NCBI GenBank assembly: GCA_035610365.1
Contig: CM069435.1
Location: 91,483,389-91,547,388, forward strand
Direction of reading: 5' to 3'
DNA from: Aquatica leii
Taxonomy: Eukaryota > Arthropoda > Insecta > Coleoptera > Lampyridae
Length of the DNA: 64,000 nucleotides
Position 1 is the stretch's first letter. Each line of letters opens with the position of its first letter. Below the pieces are notes generated by a model, which was given only the letters and a program-made list of their open reading frames with translations, did not search any database and was not told the DNA's origin. Shown piece after piece: positions 36,601-45,190 of the stretch. A program made the translations under genes and the position numbers.

Positions 36601-37631
36601 TGCATAAGTACCATGATGAAATGGGTCACATGGGCTTAGAAAAAACTTTTGAATTAATTACACGTACTTATTGGTTTCCTAAATTACGAGAAAAAATCAG
36701 AAATCATATTTTATGTTGCCTTAAGTGTATCGAGTTTTCTCCGTTATCAGGAAAGCGTGAAGGTTTGCTTCATAGCATACCTAAAGGAGATTTACCTTTC
36801 GTGTGTATTCATATAGATCATTATGGACCACTAATCAAGTCCAACGGATTCAAGTATATTTTTTTAGTAGTAGACGGATTTACAAAATTTGTCAAATTTT
36901 ATGCATGCAAAACAACTGCAACAGTTGAGGTTATAAAGCACTTAAGAATTTACTTTAGTTATTATAGCATTCCAAATAAGATTGTGTCTGATCGTGGTAG
37001 TTGTTATACATCTACTATGTTTTCAGAATTTGTTTTAGAAAATAATATTCAACACCATTTAATTGCCACAGGTGCTCCATGGGCAAATGGTCAAGTCGAA
37101 AGAATCAATCGGACTTTGACACCAATGCTAGCAAAATTATCCTCCGGTTTATCAAATTGGAATACTTTTTTAGGTCATATAGAGTTTTGTATAAATAATG
37201 TGGTTAATAAATCAACAGGACAAACTCCGACAAAATTATTGTTTGGTCGAAATCAGAATGGTAACACACATGACAACTTAAGACCAATTTTAGAAAGTTA
37301 TGATGAAAAAGATACCTTAGATATTAGTCAAGTTAGGGATAAAGCCTCAGAGTTAATTAAGCTTTCACAGAATTCTAATAAAAAGTATTTTGATGAAAAC
37401 CATAAAACCCCTAGTGTGTATGATGTAGGAGATTATGTAATGATCACAAATGTTGATACTACTCCGGGAATTTCTAAGAAATTAATACCTAAATATCGAG
37501 GTCCTTATGTGATAAATAAAGTTTTATCGAATGATCGTTATGTTGTCACTGACATAACAGGTTTTGAAAATTCTCAGATACCTTATAACGGTGTTATTGA
37601 TGTATCTCGATTAAAACCATATCCAAAGTAA
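33609..37631 (+). CDS. Gag-Pol polyprotein of Ty3/gypsy retrotransposon
   Basis: 1340 residues in one uninterrupted frame, so Gag and Pol are fused without a frameshift. Order: Gag capsid-like region (about 60-230), two CCHC zinc knuckles (CFNCNGFGHYATSC about 254; CFSCGEMGHKDNEC about 277), aspartic protease (VDSGSPISF about 343), reverse transcriptase (LPLIEDHLDRL; MPFGFCNSPAVF; FFDDLL about 665, in place of the usual YVDD), RNase H (HCDASSIGFGAIL about 813), integrase zinc region (H...H with CCLKC) and integrase core D-D-E (HIDHYG about 1068, SDRGS about 1127, GQVERIN about 1161). All catalytic residues are present. No envelope gene follows. Confidence 0.95.
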   Translation: MENNNENSTASPVEVAATTNFNISLEELVAATVQALQLQKQNDTRTSELAALLPTFEGAEDESVEAWIERIRTVQSTFQVTDKVLLLVVIGKLSGAALRWFHSRPAHASLSLRELELELKLMFGSREDRVTLLRKFEARRWRRCEKFSNYFNEKINLGNKLNLSESELICYLIDGFDSPILQSQAKMKQFRSVSELLSVMNEISPSERFQQHYVPPQRRTFAPVQPSAATTSKGFSEVSVMRVPRNVSNNTIRCFNCNGFGHYATSCSKPLRQRGSCFSCGEMGHKDNECSMRKARPSTNSAASNSRNGTSAMLVENVMAPAYTVTVKMEFGKNMVELNAIVDSGSPISFVTEGIIDQCFVQPCNRDLNLKGINNSPLNILGYVSNNITLNEIPVDVTLYVVGYKTMNCDCVIGRDVISRPELEIILGENVIVRRRSLSENFSSDFTSNEVLLIDTCVEEEKQLKINDSLDYNVKENVRNIILNNYLLVEKPLVPSVQYEMQLSLVPNHTPFACRPRRLSYSEKVQVQEIIDDLLVRNIIKPSNSEYCSPIVLVKKKTGEVRLCVDFRELNKRTVKDRFPLPLIEDHLDRLKDKRYFSKLDLKNAFYHIKVDVKCTKYLSFVTPMGQFEFLKMPFGFCNSPAVFTRFINVVFQTLVRNDQLLIFFDDLLIATETSHEHLVILKQVMTLLTDNLLELRLDKCSFLETKIVYLGYEIDFNGIRPNPLALENIVNYPIPTNLKLLHSFLGLASYFRKFVRNFSIIAKPLYDLLRHKNRTFAFGITELEAFEELKSKLITQPVLSLYSPLLETELHCDASSIGFGAILLQKQKADNKFHPIFYFSKRTSDVEAKYHSYELECLAIIYALKRFHVYLQGVQFKIITDCNSLRLTLEKKEINPRIMRWALLLQNYNYTVEHRSNNRMKHVDALSRIHYVLVIEGNSFERTMAIKQDCDKIITKIRDDLEKSESEYYEICHGLVYRKGKDKLLFYVPQNMEHSVLHKYHDEMGHMGLEKTFELITRTYWFPKLREKIRNHILCCLKCIEFSPLSGKREGLLHSIPKGDLPFVCIHIDHYGPLIKSNGFKYIFLVVDGFTKFVKFYACKTTATVEVIKHLRIYFSYYSIPNKIVSDRGSCYTSTMFSEFVLENNIQHHLIATGAPWANGQVERINRTLTPMLAKLSSGLSNWNTFLGHIEFCINNVVNKSTGQTPTKLLFGRNQNGNTHDNLRPILESYDEKDTLDISQVRDKASELIKLSQNSNKKYFDENHKTPSVYDVGDYVMITNVDTTPGISKKLIPKYRGPYVINKVLSNDRYVVTDITGFENSQIPYNGVIDVSRLKPYPK

Positions 37632-37844
37632 TTTAGTAGTAACTAGGCTATGTTGTATAAATGTAATTTAAATTATTTATTAAATTGTAATTAGTATTTA
37701 AACTGTATTAGTCATAAGTTGTAAATTCTGTAAAATAATTTTATATTGTAAATGATGTTGTGATTGTACATAAAGTGTAAATATAGTTTAGCCAATTATG
37801 TAAATATCGTTGAACGTGTCGTTCAATTGTCAGGATGGACGAGT

Positions 37845-38110
37845 TGTGGAAGAATATTTTCAAATTTTAAATTTACCACCACATTTAAAAACTGTTAGTT
37901 ATATTAGGTAGGGCGCTCATGCGCTTTTGTAAATAATTGCTTATATAAGCCAGAGGGATGCTTGCTTCCCTCTCTTGGCCTTTTAGTTATTGAGTTATTA
38001 ATGTCGGTTTTTGTTAAAAGTATGTCGGATTCATTTTATTTTTCTTTGTGTAAATAAATAATGTACATAGTGTGAGTATTTATTTTAAATTCATTAAAAA
38101 ATCTCTTACA
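37845..38110 (+). repeat. 3' LTR of gypsy element
   Basis: 266 bp, the same as the 5' LTR along its whole length as far as visual comparison shows; followed by the AGAT target duplicate. Confidence 0.95.
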
Positions 38111-39607
38111 AGATAAATGATATATCCAGCTAAATATGATATGGCGCCTGTTTTTAAAACACATGTAGAATTACTAGAATTACCGTCGATTTTGAGTTGT
38201 GTCCAACTTTTGTCCTCATCCCTAATAATTATGTTTTCGACAATACTTAAACTTTCAGATTGGTCATTGTCGCTATTAACCTTTTGCCGTTTATAGTCTA
38301 TCTCCATCCCCGCATCGTCGTCCATTTCTCAATTAAATTTTTATTGTAGGTTTTAATGGTTTCATTAACATATTCCTTTATAAAGCTTGCCGAAATGATT
38401 TTCCTGTAGAGTTCGTATTATTTCCATTTCTACGTCGTATGGTTGAAAACAAATTTTCAAGAGGTTCTTGATTTAAACGGCTCGTTAAAAGAAAGCTGAA
38501 TCCATCTTTGACCAGATCTTCCCAAAGCAGCAAAGTGGTATTAATGGAAAGTTTGTCCTTGAAAACAGTAGATTCCCTTCTTTACTTTGTTCGAATTACT
38601 ATAAACTTTTCATATTAGCAATCCAATTTTTCATTTTCTGTAAAAATAATATTAATTTGCGTTTTCTTACTGAAAGCGCACTTTGAAAACTATTCGAATT
38701 GTTTAAAACTCGACTGTTTAAAGAATCACACAAATTGTTTATGGTTATAAGAAATTCTACTGTGTTTAAAGCACTCTCACTTTTTAGTTGTCCGGTTTTA
38801 CACATGTTGTAATAGCAGCTGATACGGTCTTAGAAAAGATTTGTTTGGCATACACTTTTTATTAAATGTGGCACATCGTACATAGAAAAAATATTTTTTC
38901 CGTTAACAACAAAAAATGGTTAGTCTTCTGTAACGCCTCAAGTTTGAAATACAGCTCTGTTTGTTGAATAAATGTTGATGTCTTACTGATCAGAACACGT
39001 AGTATACATTTAACCCGATATTTTGTAAGGCTTTAATATTTTGAATCTTGCCATAAATACCAAAACCTGAGTTGCAATTTTATTTTCGCAGCCAATGTGT
39101 CCAAGGTCTTCGAAACCTTCGATAAACTCTTTTTGGGAATTGTATTCTACGCCTTTCTTGATACTCATCTCGTTCATTAATAAAACACATTATCTTTCAT
39201 CGTTGCTCATAGTTTCTACTTTACTTTTTTGAAGAATAATGTATCAACTCTAGTAGATAATTGCGACAATCGAACCCAAGAAACAATAGTAGATTTGGAA
39301 GACAAAACGAACCTTTAAGTTTCTCTCATGAAAAGATATAATGTAGAAGATTTATAATATAAACACAACGCAACTTGCTTTTCATCCTTCGTGCATGCAT
39401 GTCGTTGTTTATGATGTAATTGCATGTTTATAAATGTACGAACTACTTTTGGTAATTCATTAGTTGCCAAATCGATATAAACGTTACAAATTTGTTTTTT
39501 TCAAACAAAGAATATAGACGTTTTTGCGTTTAGTTTTTTTCGAAAATATTTTAAACGACGTTCATACATTGAAGACGTTGCTTTTCTTTTTTTTTTGGAG
39601 TTGCCAT

Positions 39608-40261
39608 GTCAACTAGTGCCTGCAATAATAACTTAATACAATTGAATTAGAAACATTTCAATTATACACAATAATTTTTTTAAAAACACTTTTCTCATAA
39701 TTAGAAGAATAATTCTGTAATCGACTAGATTACTCAAACAATTCACACAGACAAGAGAAATAGTATATCACGGCATTTCACTTGTAATTTTCCTAGTGCT
39801 TAAATTATTAATGAAAACGTTTAATTTTGTAATAATATTTCCTCGAGTGGATTCACATTTTAAATTTCAATGTATATTGTTAACCTGATTTTTTTAAAAA
39901 TAAATCAAAATGTAGGAAAAATAGAACATATTTAATAGCAACGAATTGCTAAATGTAAGGTTTTTATAGCATCTTACATTAGAAGAAAAAGACGGATTCA
40001 AAGAAACAACTTCGTAAAGACATATCGCGCATTCAGATTCATCAAGACATTTATCCAAAAAATAGATTTCATATAAAAATTGTAACAAAAATTCCCATAG
40101 TATATATTGTTAGAACTTACTCATTCTAACTACAGGCGGCGCAAAACGTAATAATTAAAATTTGTTTTAAAAACTCAAACAAAGATGGCGCACATCATTT
40201 TAGTCCCAGTTTGTACTAGTGTAGGTAAAATTGAAATACGACCGAGGCGCAATTAATCGTT
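39608..40261. other. Intergenic upstream of U4
   Basis: AT-rich until about 40120, then a more GC-balanced stretch leading to the U4 gene; the snRNA promoter element should lie around 40200-40222 but I cannot assign it with certainty. Confidence 0.4.
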
Positions 40262-40404
40262 AGCTTTGCGCAGTGGCGATATCGTAACCGATGAGGTAAA
40301 TCCGAGGTGCGATTATTGCTAGTTGAAAACTTTTACCAATACCCCGCCTAGAGGACGTGAAATACCGTCCGCTAAGGCAATTTTTGAAAGCCCCTACGGG
40401 GGTT
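40262..40404 (+). ncRNA. U4: U4 spliceosomal snRNA
   Basis: The sequence starts AGCTTTGCGCAGTGGCGATA, the U4 5' end that pairs with U6 (stem II). It continues with the 5' stem-loop (kink-turn words ACCGATGAGG and CCGAGG), the stem I pairing region GATTATTGCTAGTTGAAAACT, a central stem-loop (CCCCGCC...GGCAA), the Sm site AATTTTTG (40379-40386) and a 3' stem-loop (GCCCC TAC GGGGGT). U4 joins U6 and U5 in the tri-snRNP in the nucleus. All structural parts are there, so it could be functional; insect genomes also carry U4 pseudogenes, and the upstream PSE-type promoter was not verified. Confidence 0.93.
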
Positions 40405-40851
40405 ATTAACAAAATAAAAAATAGTTCTCATGTTTTTCTTCTCCATGTATACGAAATAATTGTTTCGTGCTGAAACGTATAACTAGTTTATACTAATTTA
40501 CTCCGTACAAAAACTCAATTTTTAATATCAACTTTTATTATTAATCATATCGACAAGTTTTATAAATTTTTATATTCCTGTGATAAAATAAAATCCTCAA
40601 ACTGAATTCAAAATAAATTTATTAAATAATGTTACATTTTCGAATGTACAAAATTTGAACAAACTAAAGAATGTTTTTTTTTCTGACCTGTCGTACAAAT
40701 TTAAAAAAAACGTAGCACCTATAATTACTGGATTCGTAAACGAATGTGCAAAAAACTCAACCAAACCGCGTAAGTACAATTTAGGTTAGATTTTTTTAAT
40801 AGTACGTATGTTTCGTATATAAATTACCCATATTTCATTACTATATAAAAA
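40405..40851. other. Intergenic between U4 and the acyltransferase 3' end
   Basis: AT-rich; likely contains the 3' UTR of the minus-strand acyltransferase gene. Minus-strand AATAAA-type words occur near 40615-40625, over 200 bp past the stop. Confidence 0.4.
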
Positions 40852-42491
40852 TTAGTCTTGATGCGTTGTAGTAGACTTCGATTTCAATAACATCCTCAAA
40901 AGGGGTCCGTACACAATTGGGTACAAGCAGAATATAACGAAACCTATGTGATTGAGGGCACGGAATACATGCCAATATCGATCGTACGTCAATAAGGCAA
41001 ATGGTAACAAGCACCAACCCATAAAAACGAAAGTGTATATTCTCAACAAAATGAAAACGGCTATTTTCACTGCTGGTCGTTCGAAGAAAGCTGTTGCCTT
41101 TGCGTTTGATTTAATAATTGATTTTAACTAAAAAAAACCAAGATATTAACATGCAGGTACATTGCACCACTTACGTCTTTTTCTAGGTACATCACTATAA
41201 ACTCTAAAGTAAAACAAACATAATACCCACTGTGGAACCCATGCCAGACGGCCAAAAATAATAAAGTAATACCTTGACTGTAATAACGATTACCCAAGAA
41301 TTTAAGACGTTTATATATATATTGCGCCACCCAAGTATTTGTGTTAATATTAAAGGATAAAATATAGTGGTTAAACTCAGTCGCATTTTCCAACAACGAC
41401 ACTTTAACATTCTCAACGCCGTTCCATTCCTTCACTCCTTGTTCATTTTCCCCATTATAAGTAATACCTAAAACTAATATTTAAAAAAAATTTTGAATCA
41501 TTGCAAACTCACCAAATAAAATGCAAGCACCTTCAGTCAATAACCAACATGAAATATACTTATACAAAGTAAAGCGACCCCAAACCCCAAGTAAAAACCC
41601 TTTTTTCAAAAAATTAATGTTGTTAAACTCGTCCGAGATAATATACTCATCAGAAACAAAGCGCCCGAGTATTAAAAACAACATTAAAAACATCACTCCC
41701 AAAGCTAGGCGTTTTACTGCAGCTTCGACTGAATTCGGTGGGTGTTTGTTGCCCTAAAATCCAAAAAATTAGTACTTATTTAAGTAGCCAAATTCCAATT
41801 ACTTCTCCGTATTTCCCTGCAACGTATTCCCTATACCGTGTTAATGGGAATTGTGGTCCTACTAAAAAACTAGTTGGGAAAAAGACATACCCACACGTTT
41901 CTAAAAATGCAGGTACTTTTTCCAACGCAACTTTCTTACTATCTTTCGATAACGTTTCAGGCGGTTGTTGACCATCATACACATCGTAAGTTAAACCAAT
42001 TAATCTTAAAACGATAATGCATTGAGGCATCGTCCAATTAATATCGTAATTATCAGTGCCCACACAATAATAACCTAAAAAAAACAACCATTACATAAAC
42101 CACTACTTCTTTTAAACTTACCTATAAGTAAATATCCCATGTTGAATACAAAACTAGTTACCACTGCCAGGACCGTACCACCGAATACGATTAAAATTAG
42201 GTAAGTAACAAGCATTGCAGTAAGCGGATGTAAGATATCGAGACCATAGTTGAAGTAACCTAATGCAAATCCGGTTACAAAGAAGTACGTGTGTTGCAAA
42301 TTCGGCTCTTTCCCGTAAATGTATTTTCGGTGCAACAGTGCCAAAGGATAACCTAAAAACTTCGTGGAAGCTACTAAAAAGACAGATTTTTTTTATTTAC
42401 CTGCAAATACTGATAGTAGTAATCTCAAAGCAGCTTCAGAGGAACCAACCAAATTGCCTATTTTCGCTAATACGTTCGATTCAGTTTCCAT
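40852..42491 (-). CDS. LPCAT3: Lysophospholipid acyltransferase 5 (MBOAT family, LPCAT3/nessy)
   Basis: Six exons on the minus strand: 42491-42401, 42352-42122, 42074-41803, 41753-41513, 41473-41175 and 41127-40852. All introns are tiny (39-49 bp) with GT-AG ends; the product is 469 residues. It reacylates lysophospholipids with unsaturated acyl-CoA in the endoplasmic reticulum (Lands cycle). Family landmarks: WTMPQCI after an early helix bundle, FLVGPQFPL, the MBOAT core asparagine region FNINTNTWVA (about 319-328), KRLKFLG, and the catalytic His356 in AVWHGFHSGY. Multiple hydrophobic helices span the protein. Similarity to vertebrate LPCAT3 (Drosophila nessy) is clear throughout. The C-terminus (KSTTTHQD) lacks a dilysine ER signal. 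Confidence 0.93.
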
Positions 42492-42980
42492 TTTTGAGTG
42501 AAAATTTCTACGCCATTGACATTTATAATAGCGCACATGTCACCAGTGCCGCAACACGCGGGGATAAACACAGTGAGTCAACGAAACATACTATATCGTA
42601 TGATATTATTTGGCACTTTGAACTTTGATAACGGAAGATCTAAACAAAACTTATTATTATTCATTAAAAACATTATACAAGGAAGTTTAATAATAAAAAC
42701 AAAACAAAGACGTTTTTCTAGAACTCGTTGGCAACATTAAATTCACAAGTGAACGATCTGAGTAATGTTTTTGTTAGAATTTTTTTTTTGCAGTTGTACA
42801 GACGTATTAAGAATCCTCACTTAGATTCTTCTAGGAATCTTAAAAAAATTAACAATCAACTCGCATTGTAAAAATAAACTTTACAAATATAGAAATATAA
42901 GTAATACATAATCGAAGAATATATTTTGGCAATAAAATCTATGGACAATAAAAACAGCACGCAGAGACAAGAATCTAATA
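42492..42980. other. 5' region of the acyltransferase gene
   Basis: Should contain the promoter of the minus-strand acyltransferase. Nothing else recognised. Confidence 0.4.
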
Positions 42981-43561
42981 GCGTTTTTCACTGGTCATTC
43001 TAGTGCGCACTTTTACGCACTGAGTGTTCCTGTTATTTTTCACTGGTATTTTTAATGCGTACTGATTCAGTTTTATTATTTTTCACTGGTCTGATAAATG
43101 CACTTGATTCTGTACTAGTGCAGATTTTGTTGCACTGACAACAGATGCAAGTGCAACAGATCCAGTGCAAACATGGCAAATTTAAATAATTTGAATGTTG
43201 TCTATATCTTCAACATATAAAAAAATGTTTGATACTAATTCATTTACATAATTTGCTGTATATACATTATCAGCTAAAAACACATTTGATATATGCAAAT
43301 TCTAGATAAATGCATTTTAACTTTCCTCATTAGTTTAAAGTACGTTGATTGGTCTGGAAGTTGTAAAGTAACAACGTCGTTACTAATTCGAAGCGTAACA
43401 ATATAAAGAAGTTCTCCCATTATATATTATATGATGCACTGTTCAAGCATTTCATTTTTCACTGGAAGTGCAATGTTATTGCACTGCCGGTATCACAATT
43501 ATAGTGCGCAGTAAACTCACCCAGTGTTAGTGTGCATTCAAAATTGTTCAGTGAAAAACGC
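42981..43561. mobile_element. MITE with GCGTTTTTCACTG ends
   Basis: 581-bp element with inverted termini GCGTTTTTCACTG and CAGTGAAAAACGC, flanked by TA (42979-42980; 43562-43563). Inside, TTTTTCACTGG is repeated near the left end (42984, 43017, 43079) and once near the right, along with many AGTGC words. No coding sequence. TA duplication suggests a Tc1/mariner-like mobiliser. Confidence 0.8.
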
Positions 43562-43782
43562 TATAACAAAAATACTAAATGCAAAATATTACGTAATTAA
43601 ATAAAAAGAAATTGCGTCAGGCTTTACAAGATCTTTCTTAAAAGTTTATAAAACTACCTAAATAAAAAAAGACAGCCATTCTAAGAGGTTTTTTAGTCTA
43701 ACGACTTTACCTTTGTAATTAATAATTACGCAATTTTTGTAATCATATATTTTAAAGTTTTCTGTGCAATTGTACTTTGCTT

Positions 43783-45190
43783 TTGCAGACACCAGACTAA
43801 TGACCAACATCGATTCCGACGATAGACCTTTGAATCGAGGTTAATGTCTTGGTTTTGGCGAAATCTAAGAAGAGATAAGCTTATAACAAACCCAACCGGA
43901 TCAAAGAATGCGTAGCTGACGGCTAAGTCAGTCATCACCGGCAAGCTCGCCAACTTATGTCAAGGTGAGGAAATGTACGAGCTTAATCGACGCCGAGGAA
44001 AACGCCGTCCTAGCGACAGCGTGTACTCGATAGATCGTTAGACCAAGGTTTTATATTTTGGCACCAGTGGGGGATTGCAAGATCCAAGGAGAGAAATTCT
44101 TGTAACCGGTCCTGAAGATGCGTGATTGACGGACAAGCCAACCTTGACTGGCAAGCTCTCTCACTTGTAATGTCAAGGTAATTAACTATAAGAGCTAAAT
44201 CGATGGCGAGGGAACGCCGTTCATGTGATGGCGCGTACTCGATAGACCGTTGGATCAAGGGTTTACGTTTTGGTATCAATGGGGGATCGTAAAATCCAAG
44301 AAGAGAAAACCTTTTTAAAAAACTGAACTCCAAGGTGACAACCGAACCGAAAAATGCTTGGCTGACTGATAGGTCAGCCGTGAGCTTTCCCACTTGTAGT
44401 GTCAAGGGTAAAGGACCGCACGAGCGAATCGATGCCGAGAAAACGCCGTGTTTGTGACGGCAAGTACCCGACAGACTGCTGAATCGAGGTAGAAATACTT
44501 ATCGGTATCGGTGCAGGACCGCGAAGTCTAAGGGAAGACAACCCCGCACCAAACCCAAATCTAAGGTAAGTAGATGCGTGGCTGACGGGAAAATCAGTTG
44601 TGACCGGCGAGTGTCGAGTATAAGAGACCGAACGAGCTAAACCCAAACAGCAATGTAAGCTTGTATCAAGATTGCAGCAAACTTGTCGTGACAACTATAA
44701 AACTTGCAGCAATATTGTCGTGACAAGTTTGGAGACTTGCAGCTAGTTTGCTGCAAGTTGACAAGGAAACAATAACAAGCTTGTGACAACCTTGTCGCGA
44801 CAAACTTGCATCAATATTGTCATGACAAGTTTGGAGAATTGCTGCAAGTTTGCAGCAAGCTACTCAAATTTCTCAAGCGTGTGTCGTCAAAGTTGCCAAT
44901 ATTACCAATATTCCTGTAAACTTGCAGCAAGATTCGTAAACTTGGCAAGGAAAAAGCAAGCTAAAAGCAAACTTGCTGTAAGTTTACATGCTATCTGGGA
45001 ATCGATGCCGGCGAAACAACACCCTCGTGACAGCACGTTTCCGATATACCACTGAACCGAGACTTGTGACTTGGCTTCAGTAAGAAAACAAAAATTCAAG
45101 GTGAGACCATCCTGTAATAAACTCTAACCCAAGAATGCAACCGGGCCGAGAGATTCGTGGCTGACGGGTAGGTCCGTTTACTAAGCAGGG
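43783..45190. repeat. Tandem array of ~220-bp units
   Basis: The phrase GCTGACGG(G/C) or a close variant recurs at about 43915, 44126, 44360, 44579 and 45160; the last gap shrinks to the same ~220 bp once the inserted 358-bp element is removed. Each unit also has ATCGATGCCG-, GGCACCAGTGGGGGA- and TAGATCGT-like words in the same order. At least five diverged units are seen. The array directly precedes an R1-like retrotransposon relic and may be its 5' leader; that link is inferred from position. Confidence 0.7.
44642..44999. mobile_element. MITE inserted in the ~220-bp array
   Basis: 358 bp with inverted ends CCCAAACAGCAATGTAAGCTTG and, at the right, TTTACATGCTATCTGGG. It is full of (C/A)AAACTTGC and GCAAGTTTG words, the same theme as the 30177-32217 element, so both belong to one family. 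It interrupts an otherwise regular repeat unit: GAGCTAAA to the left rejoins AATCGATG to the right as in other units. Confidence 0.75.

Larger units (their letters stand above)
33203..38110 (+). mobile_element. Ty3/gypsy LTR retrotransposon, apparently complete and young
   Basis: 4908-bp element with two 266-bp LTRs (33203-33468 and 37845-38110) that I find identical by eye. Both LTRs begin TGTGG and end CTTACA, and the element is flanked by the 4-bp duplication AGAT (33199-33202; 38111-38114). The LTR has a TATATAA-like box near 33298-33306 and AATAAA at 33411-33416. A candidate primer-binding site starts right after the left LTR (about 33469-33490; CAGAAGTGGGATTTG is complementary to a tRNA 3' region, possibly tRNA-Leu). 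A purine-rich AGGATGGACGAG lies just before the right LTR. One long intact gag-pol frame fills the interior and no env is present. Confidence 0.95.
32427..39607 (-). pseudogene. P-element/THAP9-like transposase relic, split by two insertions
   Basis: Read from 39607 downward: MATPKKKRKATSSMYERRLK, then MQLHHK...DEKQVALCLYYKSSTLYLFMR (39450-39330), NGKNIFSMYDVPHLIKS (38910-38850), CKTGQLKSESALNTVEF (38805-38750), and ISYLAGYIIY up to 38111. The gypsy element (33203-38110) interrupts here. The relic resumes at 33202 (KTFYKFKCN, then LCLEEPSNDKSELFLLEKDYSKENVKY), is interrupted by the MITE at 32643-33077, and ends with LKFPTKSVRKI...ESKIGINILKVKN near 32427. DVPHLIKS and the YLAGYI region are P-superfamily hallmarks. 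Several stops and frame changes are present, and no THAP DNA-binding domain was found upstream. Confidence 0.75.

Noticed and set aside
43783-45190. Possible CRISPR-like array
   Set aside because: The units are ~220 bp, diverged along their whole length and in an animal genome; there are no short identical repeats with unique spacers.
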